Below the pieces are notes generated by a model that was not told the origin of the DNA, searched no databases, and saw only the letters and a list, made by a program, of their open reading frames with translations. A program made the translations under genes and the position numbers. 22,423 bases of DNA from Rhodoferax sp. UBA4409 (lineage in GTDB: Bacteria; Pseudomonadota; Gammaproteobacteria; Burkholderiales; Burkholderiaceae_C), in the NCBI GenBank assembly GCA_002390825.1, contig DGQR01000193.1, positions 1 to 22,423 on the forward strand. Reading direction: 5' to 3'. Positions 1-9,200 of this stretch are shown here, in pieces. The stretch's first letter is position 1. Every line of letters begins with the position of its first letter.

Positions 1-392
1 CGGTGGCCGTTGGGGTCAAAGAAGTAAATGCTGTGGAACATGCCGTGGTCGGTCACGCCCAACACGTCCACCCCTTGGGCTTCGAGGTGCGCTTTGAACT
101 CCAGCAGCTCGGCCCGGTCTTTCACCTTGAAGGCGATGTGTTGCACCCAGGCCGGCGTGTTCGGGTCGCGGCCCATGGGAGGTTGGGTAGGCAGCTCAAA
201 AAAAGCCAGCACATTGCCCTGCCCTGCATCCAAAAAAACATGCATATAAGGGTCTGGCGCTTTGGTGCTGGGCACCAGGTCTTCGGCAATGGCCAGCACA
301 AAGTCCATTTGCAGCATCTTCTGGTACCAGAGCACGGTTTCTTTGGCGTCTTTGCAGCGGTAGGCCACGTGGTGGATGCGTTCTATTTTCAT
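1..392 (-). CDS. VOC (glyoxalase/dioxygenase fold) family protein, 3' end missing
   Basis: The minus-strand frame begins at an ATG whose first base is 392 and stays open to the left edge, so about 130 residues are visible and the C-terminus is missing. The start (MKIERIHHVAYRCKDA) is typical of the vicinal-oxygen-chelate superfamily: a His pair at the end of the first beta strand, then an FFELP segment, a second VQHIAF strand, and YFFDPNGHR near the edge. These correspond to the two beta-alpha-beta-beta-beta modules that hold the metal in this fold. Reaction and substrate cannot be read from the sequence. The gene lies 30 bp downstream of hppD on the same strand and is probably co-transcribed, which suggests a role in aromatic amino acid catabolism. 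AGGAGACCCC precedes the ATG as ribosome-binding site. Confidence 0.85.
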   Translation of the reverse strand, partial: MKIERIHHVAYRCKDAKETVLWYQKMLQMDFVLAIAEDLVPSTKAPDPYMHVFLDAGQGNVLAFFELPTQPPMGRDPNTPAWVQHIAFKVKDRAELLEFKAHLEAQGVDVLGVTDHGMFHSIYFFDPNGH

Positions 393-422
393 GGGGTCTC
401 CTCGGGTCGCGTGCTGTCGAAT

Positions 423-1526
423 TTATGCCACTTCGAGCGCGCCACGGCGCATCTGGTCGCGCTCCAGTGACTCAAACAAGGCCTTGAAGTTGCCTTCGCC
501 AAAGCCCTCATCGCCCCGGCGCTGGATGAACTCAAAAAACACCGGGCCGAGCTGGGTCTGCGAAAAGATTTGCAGCAGCAGGCGCGGTTGACCGCCCTCA
601 GTGCTGCCATCCAGCAAGATGCCGCGGCTCTGCAACTCTGCCACCGGCTGGCCGTGCCCGGGCAGGCGGCCTTCGAGCATTTCGTAGTACACGTCGTTGG
701 GCGCGGTCATCAAGGGCACACCGGCCATGGCCAGCTTGTCCACGGTGCCCACCAAGTCGTCACAAATCAGCGCAATGTGCTGAATGCCCTCGCCATTGAA
801 CTGCATCAGGTATTCCTCGATCTGGCCGCCGCCCTGGCGCGACTCTTCGTTCAAGGGGATGCGGATCTTGCCGTCCGGCGCGGTCATGGCCTTGGAGGTC
901 AGACCGGTGTATTCACCCTTGATGTCGAAGTAACGAATCTCGCGGAAGTTGAACAGGCGCTCATAAAAGTCGGCCCAGAAGGCCATGCGCCCGCGGTACA
1001 CGTTGTGGGTCAGGTGGTCGATCAGCTTCAAGCCATGGCCTACCGGGTGGCGGTCCACGCCCTCGATGAATTCAAAGTCGATGTCGTAAATCGACTTGCC
1101 GTCTTCAAAGCGGTCGATCAGGTACAGGGGCGCACCGCCAATGCCTTTGATGGCGGGCAGGTTCAGTTCCATCGGGCCGGGGCGCAGCTCTACGGGCTGG
1201 GCGCCCAATTCAAGCGCACGGTTGTAGGCGTGGTGCGAGTCTTTCACGCGGAATGCCATGCCACAGGCGCTCGGGCCGTGCTCAGCGGCAAAGTAGCCGG
1301 CCACGCTTTTGGGCTCGCGGTTGACGATAAAATTGATATCGCCCTGGCGGTACAACACCACGTCTTTGGAGCGGTGCTTGGCCACCAGCGTGAAGCCCAT
1401 GCGTTCAAACACCGGCTCGATCACGCCCGCTACCGGAGAGGCGAATTCCACAAATTCGAAGCCCATCAGGCCCATCGGGTTCTCGAACAAATCTCCGCTC
1501 GCTCCGCTGGTGTTGGTAGTGGTCAT
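423..1526 (-). CDS. hppD: 4-hydroxyphenylpyruvate dioxygenase
   Basis: This 367-aa protein is a full-length bacterial 4-hydroxyphenylpyruvate dioxygenase, the Fe(II) enzyme that converts 4-hydroxyphenylpyruvate to homogentisate in tyrosine degradation. The three iron ligands can be placed: His171 (in LIDHLTHNVY), His250 (in GIQHIALICDD) and Glu332 (in FFEFIQRRG). Their spacing equals that of the Pseudomonas enzyme ligands (H161, H240, E322) with a constant offset of ten. The N-terminal half is the degenerate VOC module (FEFVEFASP, INFIVN) and the C-terminal half is catalytic, ending in the usual gate-helix region. A GAGGAG ribosome-binding site precedes the ATG. The gene is divergent from an Lrp/AsnC regulator across about 108 bp and is followed by a VOC gene. 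Control by the Lrp protein is likely but inferred. Confidence 0.97.
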   Translation of the reverse strand: MTTTNTSGASGDLFENPMGLMGFEFVEFASPVAGVIEPVFERMGFTLVAKHRSKDVVLYRQGDINFIVNREPKSVAGYFAAEHGPSACGMAFRVKDSHHAYNRALELGAQPVELRPGPMELNLPAIKGIGGAPLYLIDRFEDGKSIYDIDFEFIEGVDRHPVGHGLKLIDHLTHNVYRGRMAFWADFYERLFNFREIRYFDIKGEYTGLTSKAMTAPDGKIRIPLNEESRQGGGQIEEYLMQFNGEGIQHIALICDDLVGTVDKLAMAGVPLMTAPNDVYYEMLEGRLPGHGQPVAELQSRGILLDGSTEGGQPRLLLQIFSQTQLGPVFFEFIQRRGDEGFGEGNFKALFESLERDQMRRGALEVA

Positions 1527-1618
1527 GGTGCTGCTCCTCGAACGCTGTTTTGAAAGCGTTAATTGTGGTCAAACCTGCCTGCAAAGGGTATGCAAATTAG
1601 CGGGACTACGCCCAGCCA

Positions 1619-1637
1619 CATGCATAATTTGTGCATG
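1619..1637. promoter_or_regulatory. Palindrome in the hppD-lrp intergenic region (candidate Lrp operator)
   Basis: A perfect 6-bp inverted repeat, CATGCA and TGCATG, surrounds a 7-bp AT-rich centre (TAATTTG). It overlaps the proposed start codon of the regulator at 1635. A related half-site, ATGCAAATTAG, lies about 30 bp upstream at 1590-1600. The AT-rich palindrome in a divergent promoter fits an Lrp/AsnC site used for autoregulation and control of hppD. The family's binding preferences are loose, so this is a candidate only. Confidence 0.45.
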
Positions 1638-2141
1638 AAGATGATTAAAGACGAAGATTCGTTGCTTGATAGCTTTGATATCAGCCTTCTTGCTGCACTG
1701 CAGCGAGATTCGCACGCCACCCACCAGCAAATCGGGGAGCAGGTGCATTTGTCGGCGTCCCAAGTCAGCCGGCGGGTGCAGCGGCTGCAGGCGGCCGGCA
1801 TCATCCGGCGCTATGTGGCGCTGCTGGAGCCGCAGGCCATTGGCCTGGGCGTTCGGGCGATCAGCTACGTGACACTCACCCGGCACAGCGGTGATGAGGG
1901 CCTGGCATTTGAGCGGGAGATTGCCGCTTTCCCCGAAGTGTTGGAGTGTTACTCGGTCGCCGGTGAGTCGGACTACATCCTGCAAATCGTGGCTGCCGAT
2001 CTGGGCGTGCTCTCCGAGCAGGTGTTGCGCCGCCTGACCAGGATTCAGGGGGTCGGCAGCATTCGATCGAATATTGTGCTGGGGCGCATCAAGAGCAGCA
2101 CCGAGCTGCCCTTGGGCCACTTAAAGCGCAGCACGGCATAG
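1635..2141 (+). CDS. Lrp/AsnC family transcriptional regulator
   Basis: From the ATG at 1635 the product is 168 aa. It has an N-terminal winged helix-turn-helix (FDISLLAALQRDS, then QQIGEQVHLSASQVSRRVQRL, then IIRRYVALLEP) and a C-terminal RAM ligand-binding domain (ISYVTLTRHS, FPEVLECYSVAGESDYIL, IQGVGSIRSNIVLG). This is the standard architecture and length of single-copy Lrp/AsnC regulators that sense amino acids or related acids. The frame is open back to 1563, but the upstream residues lack family resemblance. No good ribosome-binding site precedes 1635 or the next ATG at 1641, so translation may be leaderless or the start may differ slightly. It is divergent from hppD and probably regulates it. 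Confidence 0.9.
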   Translation: MKMIKDEDSLLDSFDISLLAALQRDSHATHQQIGEQVHLSASQVSRRVQRLQAAGIIRRYVALLEPQAIGLGVRAISYVTLTRHSGDEGLAFEREIAAFPEVLECYSVAGESDYILQIVAADLGVLSEQVLRRLTRIQGVGSIRSNIVLGRIKSSTELPLGHLKRSTA

Positions 2142-2142
2142 A

Positions 2143-2174
2143 GCCTCCGGGGCAACTGTCATTGCCCCGGAGGC
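2143..2174. terminator. Perfect 13-bp hairpin between convergent genes
   Basis: Two 13-base arms (2143-2155 and 2162-2174) are perfectly complementary around a 6-base loop (CTGTCA), with a GC-rich base and AA/TT at the tip. It begins one base after the stop codon of the Lrp gene. The OmpA gene converges from the right. No run of T follows directly on either strand, but the position and stability fit a bidirectional terminator. Confidence 0.8.
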
Positions 2175-2196
2175 GGCAGCCTTTGCGCAGGCTGCC
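2175..2196. terminator. Second perfect hairpin directly abutting the first
   Basis: GGCAGCCT (2175-2182) and AGGCTGCC (2189-2196) form a perfect 8-bp stem with a 6-base loop. The arm ends immediately next to the OmpA stop codon (TAA on the minus strand, 2197-2199) and touches the neighbouring 13-bp hairpin without a gap. For the long glucan operon this gives two consecutive 3' stem-loops, suitable for termination and for protecting the message from 3' exonucleases. Confidence 0.7.
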
Positions 2197-2904
2197 TTAA
2201 CGCACTGCGGCCTTGGTGCCTTGCACGTCAACCTCGACACGGCGATCCCGCTGCAGGCAGGCAATCAAAGCCGCCCGCTTTCCATTGGGGCAATCGGCCA
2301 AGGCTGTCAGCGGGTTGGACTCGCCTTCACCATAAGCCTGAATGCTGGCCGGTGCCACGCCCTTGCTCACCAGGTAGTCGCTGACTGCAGTGGCGCGGCG
2401 CAATGACAGCTTCTGGTTGTACGCCGTGCTGCCAATGCGATCGGTATAGCCCCGCACGTGGATAGCATCAAACGTGCTGCCACTGAGCTCCACGGCCAAG
2501 CCGTCCAGCATCGCGGTGCCATTCGGTCCGAGAACCGATTGATCGAAACCAAATAGCGCGTCTGCCGAAAAGTTCAGGCGTTGCGCGGGCATCGGAATCA
2601 AAGCCGGAGCCGCCGGCGGCGCAGCCCGTGCCGGCTCTACAGGGGCAGGCGCTGGTGCTGGTACCACGACCGGCGCAGCGGCCATGATGACCGCGTCGCA
2701 GGGCGCTACTGCCAATGCGGGCGTCCACGCCCCGTTTCGCCAGCACTGACCGGGGGTGGCACTGCCCACGAAGCTGCCAGCCCCGTCCAGCAAGTACCCC
2801 CGGGTATCTGGCGCCTGCGCCAGGCCAAGCCCGGACGACATCGCCAGTGCCAGCCCCACGACCAGCGGGGCCCTGCGAAATGCACCTTGTTGGATGTGCG
2901 TCAT
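2197..2904 (-). CDS. OmpA-family peptidoglycan-associated outer-envelope protein
   Basis: The 235-aa product has a signal peptide (cleavage probably after AQA at residue 31), a short N-terminal domain with two Cys residues (GQCWRNGAW and VAPCDAV), a Pro/Ala-rich linker around residues 75-105, and a C-terminal OmpA domain from about 110. The peptidoglycan-contacting pair is present: Asp155 in GYTDRIGS and Arg170 in LSLRRA, with the same spacing as E. coli OmpA D271/R286. There is no eight-stranded barrel, so it is an OmpA-C tether rather than a porin. AAGGAG precedes the ATG. It is the last gene of the glucan operon, 24 bp behind the BON lipoprotein gene, and two hairpins follow it. Two further Cys residues near the C-terminus (ADCPNGKRAALIACLQ) may form a disulfide. 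Confidence 0.92.
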   Translation of the reverse strand: MTHIQQGAFRRAPLVVGLALAMSSGLGLAQAPDTRGYLLDGAGSFVGSATPGQCWRNGAWTPALAVAPCDAVIMAAAPVVVPAPAPAPVEPARAAPPAAPALIPMPAQRLNFSADALFGFDQSVLGPNGTAMLDGLAVELSGSTFDAIHVRGYTDRIGSTAYNQKLSLRRATAVSDYLVSKGVAPASIQAYGEGESNPLTALADCPNGKRAALIACLQRDRRVEVDVQGTKAAVR

Positions 2905-2928
2905 ACGTTACTCCTTAGACCCGGGGAT

Positions 2929-3243
2929 TCAAGGACGCACCGACACTTCGTTCTTCACAGCCCGAACCCCGCTCACACCCCGTGCGATGCGCTCTGCAGT
3001 GCTCTTTTCAAGAGCGCTTTTCGCAAAGCCGGAGAGCATCACGGTGCCCTTCATGGTCTCTACGCTGATGGCGCCGGCGTCCACTTCTTTGCTTTCGACA
3101 AAGCGGCTTTTCACCTGGGTGGTGATCGTGGCGTCATCCACATAGGCACCCATCGTTTCCTGCCCCCGCTGCACTGCGCAACCTGACAAGAGGCCAGAGG
3201 CCAGCGCGATAACGGTCACAAGGATGCGCATTGAATTTTTCAT
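2929..3243 (-). CDS. BON-domain lipoprotein
   Basis: This 104-aa protein has a lipoprotein signal sequence with lipobox LLSGC (Cys22), followed by one BON domain. The domain shows the expected pattern: DDATITTQVKSRF, then VDAGAISVETMKGTVMLSGF, then RIARGVSGVRAVKNEVSV. BON domains occur in envelope proteins such as OsmY and DolP and are associated with phospholipid binding and osmotic or envelope stress. AGGAG lies six bases before the ATG. The gene starts 28 bp after the glucan synthase stop and runs into the OmpA gene, so it is very probably in the same operon. The residue after the Cys is Ala, not Asp, so outer-membrane sorting is expected. Confidence 0.93.
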   Translation of the reverse strand: MKNSMRILVTVIALASGLLSGCAVQRGQETMGAYVDDATITTQVKSRFVESKEVDAGAISVETMKGTVMLSGFAKSALEKSTAERIARGVSGVRAVKNEVSVRP

Positions 3244-3271
3244 GGAGAACTCCTAAACGGTGAATGAACAC

Positions 3272-6200
3272 CTAGACAGTAGTTCTGACGGCTCCGGATG
3301 TCGGTACGCTATCGAACTGTCGGTGCGCCGGCATCTGCAGCTCCACCCGGTGAACACCCCGCAAGGCCGCGTAGTTCAGCCATTCGCCGATAGCCAGCGT
3401 TGTCACACGCCGCACTGACACCATGTGTGTTTCTTCGACAAGCGGCTTTGCAAATCTCACCTCCAACACACACTCGGGCAACCGCAGTTGCATGTGCGCT
3501 TGGTCCCAGTGCGCGGGAAAACAGGGCCTGAAACACAGCCGCTGCGGCCCGAACTCGAGCCCGAAGATCGACTCGGTGGCCGCCCGGTACATCCACGCGG
3601 CCGAGCCGGTGTACCAACTCCACCCGCCCCGGCCCGCATAGGGTGGCGCGCCGTACACATCGCCAGCCATGGCATAAGGCTCCAAGCCATAGACGGGTCC
3701 TTGCACCGGGTCAGCACTCCGGTGGGCCGGGCTGAGGTCGCAAAAATAGCGGTAAGGCAAGTCACTGCCCGCCTCCCGGTGCAGCTGTGCCATCGCCATC
3801 AGCGCCCACACACCCGCGTGGCTGTACTGCCCCCCGTTTTCGCGCACCCCGGGCGGGTAGCCCTGGATATAGCCAGCGCTGGGCACTTGATGCTGCAAGG
3901 GCGGAGCCAAGAGCTTGATCAAGCCCAGCGCAGGGTCTGTCAACTCGTGGTGCGCGGCCTGCATGGCTTGTGCCGCGCGCTCCGGGGGCGCCGCTTGGCT
4001 GAGCACCGCCCAAGCTTGCGCAATCAGGTCGATCCGGCACTCCTGCAAGGTGTGGCTACCCAAAGGGCTGCCGTCGTCAAAAAAGGCGCGGGCATACCAC
4101 TGGCCATCCCAAGCCGGGCCGGCCAGCGCCGCGTGCCACCCGTCCGCCGCCAGCTCCCAGCGCTGCGCACGCGCCTGCTCTCCCCTGGCCCTGGCCACAG
4201 GTGCCCAGTTGCGCACCAACTGCACCAAAAACCACGCCAACCACACCGACTCCCCTTTGCCCAGTGGGCCCACGGCGTTCATGCCGTCGTTCCAGTCGCC
4301 GGTGCCCATCAATGGCAAACCATGGGCACCGACCGCGAGGCTGTGGTCGAGGGCACGGGCCGCATGCTCGTACACCGTGGCGGTGTCTGCAGTGGCAGGT
4401 GGCGCAAAGTAAGCGTCTTCTTGCTCGGGCTCCAGCAGCGGCCCCTCGAGAAATGGCACCTGCTCGTCCAACACGGTGTCATCACCCGTGGCCTGCACAT
4501 AGCGGGTCAAGGCCTGCGGCAACCACAGCAGATCGTCTGACATGCGGGTGCGCACACCCGCCCCACCCGGGTCATGCCACCAGTGCTGCACATCCCCGGC
4601 TGCAAATTGGCGGGATGCGCACAACTTGATGTGAGCCCGCAAAGTAGCAGGCTCTGTGTGCACCAGCGCCATCGCGTCTTGCAGTTGATCGCGAAAACCT
4701 GTCGCCCCGCCCGCTTGGTAAAAGCCGGCCTTCGCTGCCATGCGGCACGCCAGGGTCTGGTAAAGCAACCAGCGGTTCACCAGCGCGTCCATCAGCGGGT
4801 CGGGCGTGGTGATCGTGATCTGGCCCAGGCGCCGATTCCAGTGAGCGGTGACCTCGTGGATGCGCTGTGCCGGCACCACCGTGAGCGCCTGACGCGCCAA
4901 GGCCAAAGCGGCATCGGCATCAGCGGCGTAGCCCATCAGAAACACGTGGCTGCGACTCTGGCCTGCCGGCACATCCAGCGGGATCGAGAGAGCAGCACAT
5001 GGGTCACTGCCTGACGCCTCGGGAGCGGTGGTGCCTTCGTCGCCGGCCATGAGGTCAGGCACTGAGAGCGCCCCGGTAGAGTCAAAAAACTGCCGGCGGT
5101 CAGTCGTCCACTGCAAACGCCCCGCCTTCGAGCTGCTGTCATGCGGGGTCAAACACGCCCAAAAAGCCGTGCCCCCGCCCAAGCCCGCCGCCTGCTCACG
5201 TTGGCTGCACAAGAGCACCGCCTCGGTGGCAGAAATGTGGGCTGCACTAGCGGTAGACATGCGGTCACGCAAAGCCGCACCCAGCACCCACTCCACCATC
5301 CCTGTGCAGCGCAGGCGCACGTCCGCCGCCCCTTGGTTGTGCACAGTCAATTGCACCTGTTTGAGTTGCCGGCTCACATCGACCAGCCACAGCACCTCCA
5401 CCTCGAGGTAGCCCCGCCGGTGGCGAATCCGGGTCATGCCCTGGGTGTGGCTCACGGTGTATTCCACCCCGGGCAGTGCCCAAGCGTCAGGGCTCAAAGA
5501 CCACACCGCCTTGGGTGATGCGTCCAGATCCTGCAGCCACAACCATTCGCCCGGCGGGTCCGCCACAGGGTCGTTGGACCACGGGGTCAGCTGGTTCAAG
5601 CGGCTGTTGCCGGCCCAGGTGAAGCCGCCACCCGCCTCGCTGAGCACGGTGCCAAAGGCGTCGTTGGCCAACACATTGACCCACGGCCGCAAGGGCCGCG
5701 ACTCCCGGCTCACCAAAAAGCGGAACGCTTCACCATTGGCGGCAAAAGCCCCGGTGGACACGCGCACCGCTGCTGGCAAGGCGCTGGCAGCCGCGCCGGG
5801 GGCGCGCCTGGGGAGTGCAGACCGCTGTTGGGCATCGAGGTCATGGCTGGCAGACCACGCCTGCACATGGTGCAGCAAGGGCCGGCCATCCGCATCCAGA
5901 AACATACGGGCCAGCGCATGCAGCGTGCTGCGCTCGTCATCACTGACCGCATCATCCCGCAGCACCCACATACCAATGCTGGTGTTTGCATCTTCTTTCG
6001 GGTGCTCTGAGTTCAGGCGGTCGCACAGCACCGTGAGCTCCCGTTGCAAAGACAGGTGGTACGAGGCAGGCTCGGCATTCAAGACCACCAGGTCGCAGCC
6101 GATTCCGGCCCAGGCCCACATGCGCATGGTCTGGCTGAGCGCGCGCACCAGCCCCAGGCCTTGCAGCACCGATATCGACACCAACAAAATCGGACGGTCG

Positions 6201-9200
6201 CCAGACAAGCCCATCCGCCAAAGCAAGCGCTTGTCACACACCTTGCTCTGGATAGGCAACGCCGCCCTGCGCAGAGCAGAAGGCTTGCTCAGCACAAACA
6301 GCAAGGCGGTGGTGATGCTCTGCATCGCAGTCAAGGTATCCGGGCTGATTTGTAGCGACCGCAAACGGATACCGGCCAATGTGGACGACATCGACGATGC
6401 GCGCAGCACATGGCCGCTTTGCTGGTACTTGTCGATCAGGGCGTGCAAGAGTGCCGTGCCCGCCGCCGCAGCGCTTGCAAAAGTCAACTGTGCTTTGGCA
6501 AAAGGCGCCAGCCGGATACGCACCGACAGCGCTGCCACCGGGTCCAATCCGCTGCTACCCGGCCCTGCCCCCTGGAAATACGCCTCGCCATGGCGCATGC
6601 CCTGCGACCAGCCGCTATCCCGCCCCGGTTTGCAGTTGCGCCCTAACCAAAGCTGCCGGTCCGCACAGGCCTGCACCGAGAGCACGGTGGCATCGGTGTG
6701 CGCCAAAAAGTGCACCGCACACACCGCGGGTTCGGTGGGCACCCTCGGATTGCGCTGAAACAAAAGCGCACGTTGCGCCTCGAGCCACTCGCTGTGCACA
6801 AACAGCTTGGAGAACGCAGGGTGCGCCTCATCGGCACCTTGGGCGTTGAGCGCCACCTCCCAGCAGCAGCTCAGCTCCAGCTCCAAGACCTCATCCCCGG
6901 TGTTGTGCAGCTCCACCTGCCGGAACTCGATATCGTCTTCCGGGCTCACCCAGACCGTCATCCGGCTTTCCCAGCGCGGGGTGTTGCAATGAAAAATCGC
7001 CCGGTCCGGCTGAAAGCTGCAGCGGTAGTCAGCCGCAGGGTCCGGCGCCGGGCTGCGGGTAATGGAATACCGGGGCAAGCCCGCACTCCCCAGCTCACGG
7101 CAAAACACAAAGTGGCCAAAAGCGTCGCGCAGCGCGTCATCGCGAAAGCGGCTGATCGCCGTCGTGCCCCAATGGCTGGCGCCCGCCCCGTTGGCGCGCA
7201 CCACCGTGCCGTAGCGACCGTTGGATAACAATTGGCTGGGCTCCACCGCGTGCTGCCCCGGCACCAGCTGCCGCACCAGGCCCGGTGGGCGTGTTTGCAA
7301 GCGCTGCTCCACCACCGGCTGCGGCAGTCCGGTGGGCTTGCGTATCTCCTTGGGCACCCGCTCATGCAGCAAACTGCTGACCGCCTCCAGGTGCGGATCG
7401 GCCATTCCCCACCGTTTGACAATGTCGCGGTGCAACAGATTGGTCAATGAGGCCAGCGCCATCCCCTGGTGGTGGGCCATGAAAGTACCTACCGGCGTGA
7501 AAAGCTCCACCCCAGTTTGCCGCACCGGCGTGTAGTCCAAAGCCTCCATAAAGCCCCACTCACGCCGCATCCCCAGCCCTTCGAGGCGCTGCAAGTTCGC
7601 GATGGCCGCATGTGGGCTCACCATCAAGGCCATCAAGGTGGCATAGGGCGCAACCACCAGTTCATCCAGGGGGGTCCTGCGCAGGGCCAGCGACGGCACC
7701 CCTTGCGGCGCATATTGATACGCCATGGAGCTATCGCGCCCGGCATAGGCGGACTCCGACACGCCCCAGGGCACGCCTTGCTGTTCGCCAAACGCCCGCT
7801 GTGCCCCCACTGCGTGTTCACAAGCACTTTGCAACAAACTCCCCCGGGGTTCGTCCAGCATGAGGGACGGCATCAGGTACTCAAACATCGAGCCGGACCA
7901 CGATTTGAGCCCCGGCTGCACCCCATAAAGGCAAACAATCCGCCCCAAGGCACCCCAATGCGCAGCGTCCACATCGCCCTTGGCAATCGCCAGCAAACTG
8001 GTCAGCCGGGATTCGGAGGCCAACAGGTCATAAAAGGAGTTGTCCAGCTCTTGTTCACGGACCCGGTAGCCGATATGAAACAAGCGCCTGCGGGTGCTGT
8101 ACAGAAACCGGTAGTCCGGCGCCAGCGCCAGGGCCTGCATGCGCCGGGCCAACACTTGGAGCTCGCCGCTTTGTGCATCACACGCCACCGACACACCGTC
8201 GCGCCCCTCTGTACAAAAATCAAGACAGGCTTGGGCGGTGGTGAGCAGGTGGCCACTCAGGTTGCCGCTGTCTACCGTGGACACATAGGCGGGCAGCAGC
8301 ACTGCCAAGGTCTGGGTGTCGTACCAGTTCAAAAAATGTCCCTCGTACCGGGGCAACTTGTCCAGCGTATCCAACGTTGCTTTCAAGCGGGTAGCCAGAT
8401 CGGCCATGCTGATCCAGCCCGCCTGTGCCGCGCAGGCGCAGCTCAAGAGGTACAGGCCGATATTGGTCGGCGAGGTGCGGTGGGCCAGCATTTCAAAAGG
8501 CAAGACCTGCAAGTTGTCGGGCGGCAAACAATGGTCTTGCGCCGTCACACAGCGCTCAAAAAAGCGCCAGGTGTCTTGCGCCACGCCTTGCAGGTAGGCC
8601 ACTCCGGCGGCGTCCGGCATGTCGATGCGGCGGCTCCACTGGCTCTGGCAGGCCAGCCACAAGGCAAGCGGTGACAAAAACCACAAAACTGCCCACGCTG
8701 TAGCCCAGGCCGGCAGCGTGATCCAGGGGGCCAAAGCCGCGGCACCCGCCAGTGTCAACACCACCAAACCGGCATGGGTTCGCAGCATGGCACCCAGGCG
8801 CGTGCTGCTTCCGGCTTGCACGCTGGCGGCCGTGGTCCACTCCAGCAAACCACTCCTGCTGATGGCAAGGCGGTACAGCGAGCGCCAGACGGCGTCCACC
8901 GCCAACATACTCTGGCGCAACAACTGCATGCATTGCCACACCCCCAACGCCAGCACCCGCGCAAAGTCGACGCCGGCACAGGCATAAAAGTAGCGCAGCT
9001 CGAGATTGGGGCGCCCCGGTACCAGCCCCGCCAGCGCCCCGATGAACGGACCTGCGGTATAGGCCAGCAATACCAGAAGCAAGGCAAACACCGGCTCCAG
9101 CCCGATGCCGCTGACCGACATCAACAAGAGTGCCAGGCAAGCCGGTGCCACCAACGAGCGCCTCAGGTTGTCCAGCATCTTCCACAGATTCAGGAATGAA

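Noticed and set aside
570..1553. Long plus-strand open frame (327 codons) opposite hppD
   Set aside because: It is fully antisense to a clearly recognised enzyme, has no recognisable domain, and is explained by GC-rich third positions.
3425..8674. Several long plus-strand frames opposite the glucan synthase (for example 3425-4540, 5436-6758, 7469-8674)
   Set aside because: All are antisense to one continuous 2784-codon gene with domain and motif support. The antisense proteins are low-complexity, rich in Arg, Pro, Ala and His.
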